DNA from: Nemania diffusa
Taxonomy: Eukaryota; Ascomycota; Sordariomycetes; Xylariales; Xylariaceae
Assembly: GCA_038501195.1 (NCBI GenBank)
Contig: JBBPUQ010000003.1
Coordinates: forward strand, 3,812,501 to 3,876,500
Length of the DNA: 64,000 nucleotides
Reading direction: 5' to 3'
Shown: in pieces, positions 57,470 through 64,000 of the stretch
Position numbering within the stretch: position 1 is the first letter of the stretch
How the letters are laid out: every line of letters starts with the position of its first letter
Position numbers and translations under genes: made by a program
Notes under the pieces: generated by a model
What the model was told of the DNA's origin: nothing
The model's input: only the letters and a program-made list of their open reading frames with translations
The model's database searches: none

Positions 57470-60400
57470 TATTTTTGTAAAATTAAGCTTTTAAAATATT
57501 GTTTTAATTAATATAAAAAGTTTAAAATAAGTTATAATTTAGTTTAGTAATCGTTTTAAAAATATTAATAATAAAGTAGTAAAAAAACTAGTTAATATTT
57601 AAATAAATAAACAATTTAAAAATATATTAACTTTTTTTATTGATTTTTTATTATATTTTTAAATGTTTTAAATAATTTAAAGCGATTTAATAATATAACA
57701 AAATAACAAGTATATATATTTAAATAAATAAGTAATATAATAAAGTATGTATTATTTTTTTAATTTTTTATTATATTTTTAATTAATTTAAAAATTATAT
57801 ATTAGTTTTAGTTTATATTAATTAATTTAAAAGTTTTAAAATTATTTTTAAAAATATTAAAATTAATTTAAAAGCTATAAATTAGTTTTAAACTAATAAC
57901 TTATTAATTTTTTTTTTTAAAAGTTTTTTTTTAAAACTTTTAAATTTTTATTAATAGTTTTTTTTATTTGCTTTATTTATAATTTTTTTTTTATATTAAT
58001 TAAATTAAATTATTTTAAAAAGCTTTTTTATTTTTTTTTTATAAAACTTTTTATAAACTTGTTTATAATTATTTTATTTATAAATATATATTTAATTTAT
58101 AAATATTTTTATTAAACTTTTTGTTTTAATTAATAATTATATATATTAATATATTTTAGTTTAATTTTTAAAATTACTATTGTTTTATTTATTAGTTTTA
58201 TTGTTTATTAATTATTATATTTAATTATTATATAGTTTTTTTTTAATTTAAAGTTTAGTTTTTTAAAAAGTTAACTTATAAATAAACTTTTTTTTAAAAT
58301 TTATAATAATATTAAAAGTTTTGTTTTAATTATTAAAATAATAATAATATTTTATTTTATAATTTTTTATTTTATTATATTTTTAAATAAAATTATTATA
58401 TAAATTTATAAATTTTTATAGTTTAAAATATTATTAAAAAAAAAAAAATTATTAATTATTATAAAATTATTATTTATTTTATATTAAAAAATATAATGTT
58501 TTATTTTATATAAATAAAAAATTATTTTATTAATAATAATATAATATTTAAAATTTAAATTTAAATTAAATTAAATTAGTTTTAAAGCTATAAAAATAAT
58601 ATCGAATTAAGTTATTATAATAATATATAAAATCGATTTGATTTTTTTTTAATAAAAATATATTAAAACTTAGTTTATAATTTTGTTATAAAATAAATAT
58701 TTTTATATTTATATAAAAGTTTTCGATTTAATAATAAATTTGTTTAATTTATTAATTTTTTTAATATAAAAAATTTATAAAAGTTATAATAAATATTTTT
58801 TGTAGTTTTTTATTATTTTTATATTTAAAAATTATTATAAATTATTATTATTAATTATTTAATATTTTTTTTAAAAAAATTATATAATAGTTAAAATTAT
58901 TTTTTTTTAGCTTTTTTTATAAATAATAACTATATTATTAATATAAATAAAAATTAAAATATTATTTTTAATATAATAGTAAAGTTTATAAAAAATTAAT
59001 AAAAACTTTATTTTTTTTAATAAATTTGTTAATTTTTTCTGCTATAAAAACAATAATTTTTATAAATTATATAATATTTTAAAAAGCTATAAAATTATTA
59101 AAAGTTTTTTATAATTTAAAAATATTTTTATATAAATTTTTTTATTTAATTTAATATTTATAAAAATATTTATAATATTATATTGTTTAAATTTAAAATT
59201 AAATTTAGTTATAATAATTATTAAAGTTTTAAAAAAATTTATAATTAAAATAAAAATATAAGTTTTTTTTTATTTATTAAAAAACTATTAATTTTTATAA
59301 ATTATTAGTTTTATTTTATATTTTTAAAAATTTTTTTTTTTATTAAATTTATATATATAAATTTATATATAATTAAAAAAAAGCTTTTTTTTTGTTTTAA
59401 TAAAATTAACTTTTATTTAAAACTTTATTTTTTTATAACTAATTAAATAAACTTTTTTTATTTTAATAAATAAGTTTTTTATTAAATATATTTTTAAATT
59501 TTTATAAAATTGTAATAATAATAATAGATTTTTTTAATTAATTAATAGCTTTTTTTTTAGTTTAATTATTAGTTTTTTTAATAAATTAACTATTTTTTTT
59601 TTATTATTTTAATTTTTTTTAAAATAGCAATAAAAGTGTTTTATTAGTTTAATTTTTATAGCTTTTATAATTAATTTATTATATATTTTTATTATAATAT
59701 TTAAACGTTTAAAATTAAATATAGCTTTTTAACAGTTTTTATAAAATATTATTTTAATATAAAAATTAAGTTTTTAATTTATTAAGTTTTTAAAAAAATT
59801 AATTTTTTAACTAGTTAGTTTAATAAAAATATAAAAAATAGTTTATAATATTATTTTATATAAAAAAATAAAATAAAGTTTTTATAATAAGTTTAATAAA
59901 AAATAATCAAGTTTTTTAATTATTATTTTAAATATTTTTAAATTTTGTTTTTTTTTTTTATTTTTTTTATAAATATATTTTTTAAATTAGTATTTATTAG
60001 TAAAAATATAATTTTTTCTATTTTTTTATATAATTTTTTAATAACTAAATCGAAAAGTTTTTTTATTTAAATATTTTATAGTAAATTTTTTATAATATTT
60101 AAGTTTATATTTAAAAAGTTATTTTTTAAAAAGTTTATATTATTATTAAAAGTAGCTTTTTTATTAAAAATAATATTTCTAATTTTTATAATTTTATTAA
60201 TTTAAAAATATTAAATATAATATATATTAAAAAAATTATAACTAATAAAAAAACTTATAAAAGTTTTAAAATTAAATCTTTAGTTTTTTTTCTGTTTTTT
60301 TTTAGTTTGTATAATTATTATATATATTTTATAATTAAATATTTTTAAATATATTAAATAAAACTTACAATTATTTATTATTTTATTTTTTAATATAATA

Positions 60401-62889
60401 AAAAAATAAAAATATTTATAAAAAAACTTTTAGTTTAAAAATTATTTAAATATTTAATTATAAAAATAAATTGCTATTTTAATAATTTTAAACTATAAAT
60501 ATTAAAATAATTTTATATTTGCTTTTATAGTTTTAGCTTTTTTTTTAATAAATTGTTTAATATATTTAATACTTTTATTTTATATTTATATATATAATAT
60601 AAAAAGTTTTATTTATATATTGTAATTTTTTTAAAACTACTTTTTAAAAGCTAAATTTTTTATAATTTTTTTGTTTATTTTTATTATAGCTACTTTTAAT
60701 TATTAATATATTTTAATTTAATTTAAAAAATATAATAATATTTTTTAAATATAGTAATAAAATTAATTTTTAAAATAATAATTAAAACAAATATTTAAAA
60801 ATTAATTTATAATAAATATAAAGTTTATAAAATTTTTATAATTTTTTATAAAAATATAAAAATCAATAGTAATTTTTTTTTTTATTTTTGTAAATATTTT
60901 TTTAAAAAATCTATTAATTTATTTTATAATTTTTTTTTTTTATATATTTTTTATAGTTTTTAGTTTTAATTTAATTATTTAATAATTTTTTAATTTTAAT
61001 TTTAAAAACTTGATTTATTAAATAGTTTAAAAGTTTAATATTAAAATATTTTAATTATAAATGTTATTTAATTAAATCTTTTTTTAAAGTATTTTTTTTT
61101 ATATATAAAGTTATAAAGTTTTTTTTTATATAAAAAATATTATAATTAATTAATAAAAATAAATATTTAATTATAAATTAATTAAATTAATTTTAAAGTT
61201 TATAAAAAATTAAATTATTAAATTAATATAAAATATTATTTATAAGTTTATTATTTTATTAAGTTTTTTATTTATTTAATATTTTTAAAAATATTAAATT
61301 AATAACAATTTTTTTAATATAAGTTATATTATATAGCTTTATTATTTTTAATTTTTTTAATTTTTAAAACTTAATATTTATATTTTTATAAACTAAAATT
61401 AAAAAAATAAAATTTTTAATATATATATAATTTTTTAAATTAATAGTTTAAATGTTATAAAATCGACTTATTTTATTAAATATATATATATTAATATTTA
61501 AATTTAAAATAGTTAAATTTTTTAATAAATAAACTATTTTATTATTATAAACAAAATATATAAATATAGTTTTTATTGCTTTTTTAACTAGTTAAAAAGT
61601 TTTGTTTGCTTTTTTTTTACTAGTTTTTTACTTTTTATTTTTAATTTTTTTTATTAGTTTTAAATTTTTATTAAAGTTTTTTTTAATTAAAACTTTAATT
61701 TTTAAATTTATAAACTAGTTATTAAAAACTAGTTTAAAAAAAAATATTAATATAATTATTAAAAATAACAAATTATTTTATATATTATATAAAAAAAACA
61801 ATTTTTAAAGTTAATATTTAATTTTAGCTTTTTTTAAAATATTAAAAATCTGTTTTTTTTTTTTTAAACTATTAAATTTATTCGATTTTTTTTTCGAAGT
61901 TTTTTTTTATTTTAAAATTTTTTAGTTTTATTAAAAGCTTTGTTTAAATTTTTTTTTAGCTTTTTGTTATTAAAAATAGCAGCAAAAAAACTTTTTATTA
62001 CTTTTTTAATTTTTAGTAAAAACTTTTAATAAAATATATATTTTTAAAGTTTTATTTTAATTTTTTTATATATTATTTTTTTGTTTTATATAACTTTTAA
62101 ATAATTAATTATTAAAGTAGTTATTTATTTAAATAAAATTACTAAAAAAGCTTTTTTTAAATTGATTATTATAAAATAAATATTTTTAAAATTAAAGTTG
62201 CTATATTTAATAACTTTATTTATTATATTTATTTAAAAAAAAGTTTAAATTAATAAATTTTTAAATATTTTATTAAAAAACTTTTTTATTAAAATTATAT
62301 ATTTTTTTTATAAATTAGCTTAAAAAAAAAATATTATATAACTTTTTATTTTTTATAAAAAGTTGTATTATTAATTAATAAATTTTTTATTTTTTATAAT
62401 AATATATTTATATTTTTAAAAAATAATAAAAATTATTTACTTTTATAATTTTTTTATTTAATAGCAATATTTATTATATTTTTTATTTATATAAATATAA
62501 ATATTCTAGTTAATATTAAAAGCTATTTTTTTTTTAATTGTAAAATTTATAACTTTTATAATAAATTTATTATTGTTTTTTTTTACTTATAAAATTATAA
62601 ATAAAGTTTTTTATATTAATTTAAGTCAATTTATAAAATTGTAAAAATAGTTAACAAAATTAAATTTTAAAAGTTTTATAATTTAAAAAGTTTTATTTTT
62701 ATACTAAATAAACTTTTTAATTTTTAATTGTAATATTTTTACTAAAAACTTTTTATTTTATTAGTAAAAATTTTTTTGTTTAATAAAAAAAATAAAATTA
62801 TTATTAGCTATTTTATTTAATCGATTAAGCTATTATTTTATTATAAATAGCTTTAGTTTTAAATTCAAAAAATATATAAAATTTTTAAT

Positions 62890-63092
62890 TGTTAAAAATA
62901 AACCTTTTAAATTAATTGAATTAATTAATATAATTATTGTTATTATATATTACTGCTATTTTAAGAGATTTTTTTTTAGTATACAAAATAAGTATATAAG
63001 TAAAACCTCTTGAAACAGAAGGTACCCCTTTCTGGTTAGAGCTTTCCAGCACCCAAAATACAGGGCCTAATTTACCCCCTATATATCTAACA
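62890..63092. repeat. 3' LTR (203 bp)
   Basis: This is the mirror situation of the 5' LTR. The inner part (about 62890-62985) is mutated to A/T, and the outer part (about 63000-63092, including GGTACCCCTTTCTGGTTAGAGC) is intact and ends CTAACA. The two copies together show which changes are RIP transitions. The shared middle section AGAGATTTTTTTTTAGTATA is identical in both. Confidence 0.88.
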
Positions 63093-63097
63093 ATTAC
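63093..63097. repeat. Right target-site duplication (ATTAC)
   Basis: Matches 57262-57266 exactly and directly follows the CTAACA end of the 3' LTR. Confidence 0.85.
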
Positions 63098-63741
63098 TGA
63101 TGCCCATGATGATCTACAGGCCGAAGCTGGCCGAGGATAACAACATTTCCCCGGTCTTGGCAGCAGAAGCAGGTACATAGGTACTTCATAGCTCTAAAAG
63201 GCTAAAGAGAAATAATACTAACCCTGTTTAATGATACTTTTACTTATCAGTGCATATTGCCGTATCCAGTTAATCAACTTGGTATGCGCCACACAAAGTG
63301 CGTGGCAGCTGGAATGCATGTCTTGGCATGTCTTAACTGAACCCAGTATTTAGTGTTTGGGGACTTGTGGCTTACCTAGGTAATTGTAGGAAATCCATCA
63401 GCATAGTGGGCCTAAACAGTCCTAAACAGTGGGCATTTATCCTTGCTGGCCAGATCACCCATCCATTCAGGTCCAGCGAAAAGGAGTGAAACTTAGTCTG
63501 GATAGATCGCAATCTTTAGAAGTCGCCGCAGCCTAGCCTAGTAATCTTCCTTTCGACAACCAAGTCCCTTTATTCTTCTTTCCACGGCACATCGACTTAC
63601 CGATCACCACGACGCTCATTCACCCCATTTTATCTCTAGCTCAGGTTTAATTCTTCGAACACCGTCGCTGTATTTCGATCTTTCAAACCTCGCGCAGACA
63701 AAGCCGCGCCCACGTCGCCCCTCCCTTTTAATTGCATTGCG
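63098..63741. promoter_or_regulatory. Upstream region of RER1
   Basis: These 644 bp of ordinary base composition follow the retrotransposon directly. The last 200 bp before the ATG are C/T-rich (for example 63541-63600), as in many fungal promoters and 5' UTRs. Two copies of CCTAAACAGT occur in tandem at about 63410-63430. No other gene is visible. Confidence 0.5.
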
Positions 63742-64000
63742 ATGGAGAGCATCGAGGTCGACCAGACGCCCTTTGCGGCTGTCACAGCCCAGACATCCAA
63801 GATCCAGAGGGTTGGTGCACCCGAGACAATTCTGTCCAAGCGACAATAAACAGTCTTAATACTGATATTTTGCTAGCAATACCAAACTCTATTAGATCGA
63901 TCGACGCCCTTTGTCCTCTATCGGTGGATTGGTACAGGCGTAGCCCTATCTGTCTTCTTCCTTCGAGTATTTGTCGCACAAGGCTGGTATATCGGTATGA
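63742..64000 (+). CDS. RER1: RER1-like Golgi-to-ER retrieval receptor, N-terminal part (runs off right edge)
   Basis: Exon 1 (63742-63810) encodes MESIEVDQTPFAAVTAQTSK then IQR. A 66-nt intron (GTTGGT...GCTAG) leads to exon 2 from 63877, which reads QYQTLLDRSTPFVLYRWIG, then a first membrane segment (TGVALSVFFLRVF) and VAQGWYI, and continues past the window end. These are the conserved opening blocks of Rer1, a four-helix protein of the cis-Golgi that returns ER membrane proteins in COPI vesicles. The rest lies outside the window. The conserved block boundaries (IQR / QYQTLLDR) fix the intron, although its GTTGGT donor is unusual. Confidence 0.92.

Larger units (their letters stand above)
57267..63092. 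mobile_element. LTR retrotransposon, interior destroyed by RIP
   Basis: The 5,826-bp element is bounded by two 203-bp direct repeats with TGTTA...TAA(C/T)A-type ends and the 5-bp duplication ATTAC. The interior, about 5.4 kb, is almost entirely A and T, with stop codons in all frames and no surviving open frame. This is the signature of RIP, which converts C to T on both strands of duplicated DNA during the sexual cycle. Because of this, gag/pol order, strand and superfamily (Gypsy or Copia) cannot be read. The length suits either. The element sits between the enoyl-CoA hydratase and RER1 genes, 150 bp and 650 bp from their start codons respectively. It is probably a heterochromatic, non-mobile relic. 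Confidence 0.9.

Noticed and set aside
57470..62889. Mitochondrial DNA insertion or centromeric A/T DNA
   Set aside because: Exact target duplications, equal 203-bp LTRs and transition-type differences between them explain the region as a RIP-mutated retrotransposon.

Overview
The window is nuclear DNA of a filamentous ascomycete, most likely Pezizomycotina and probably a sordariomycete. The evidence is the many short introns (about 41-100 nt, with GTAnGT donors and CTAAC-like branch sites), fungus-specific families (UstYa/DUF3328, HET, NACHT-ankyrin, rhodopsin-like membrane protein, TRK with a long cytosolic loop), and a retrotransposon reduced to almost pure A/T as expected from repeat-induced point mutation (RIP). 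I could not fix genus or species.

Layout. 0-10 kb is accessory: the N-terminal part of an FAD monooxygenase running off the left edge, an eight-exon rhodopsin-domain membrane protein, and two UstYa-family genes (4861-5863 and 8701-9690) that flank a tiny two-exon gene for a 40-residue secreted peptide and the 3' end of an unrecognised gene. This looks like a small, single-core RiPP (dikaritin-like) locus and is the best candidate here for an undescribed system. 11.5-28.9 kb is conserved housekeeping: PUS7 and the TFIIH helicase SSL2/XPB head to head, a TRK potassium transporter, then three mitochondrial genes (bL19m, a probable mitoribosome-associated protein, a mitochondrial cysteine synthase), all GC-rich. 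29.7-32.9 kb holds a RING / zinc-finger / SH3 protein.

34-56 kb is rich in proteins of fungal self/non-self recognition type: a complete NLR-like protein (DUF7708-like N-terminus, NACHT, C2H2, ankyrins) divergent from a SNF2 helicase, a HET-domain protein, a coiled-coil hypothetical protein, a membrane-anchored kelch protein, and an ankyrin protein ending in a CorA-like membrane domain. 56.1-57.1 kb is a mitochondrial enoyl-CoA hydratase. 57,267-63,092 is one LTR retrotransposon with two 203-bp LTRs and a 5-bp target duplication (ATTAC). Its interior is RIP-destroyed, and the mutated tract fades out inside each LTR. The right edge holds the start of RER1.

Exon boundaries were worked out by hand from splice consensus, reading-frame continuity and family resemblance. 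All multi-exon models given with exon coordinates add up to a whole number of codons. No database or transcript was consulted.
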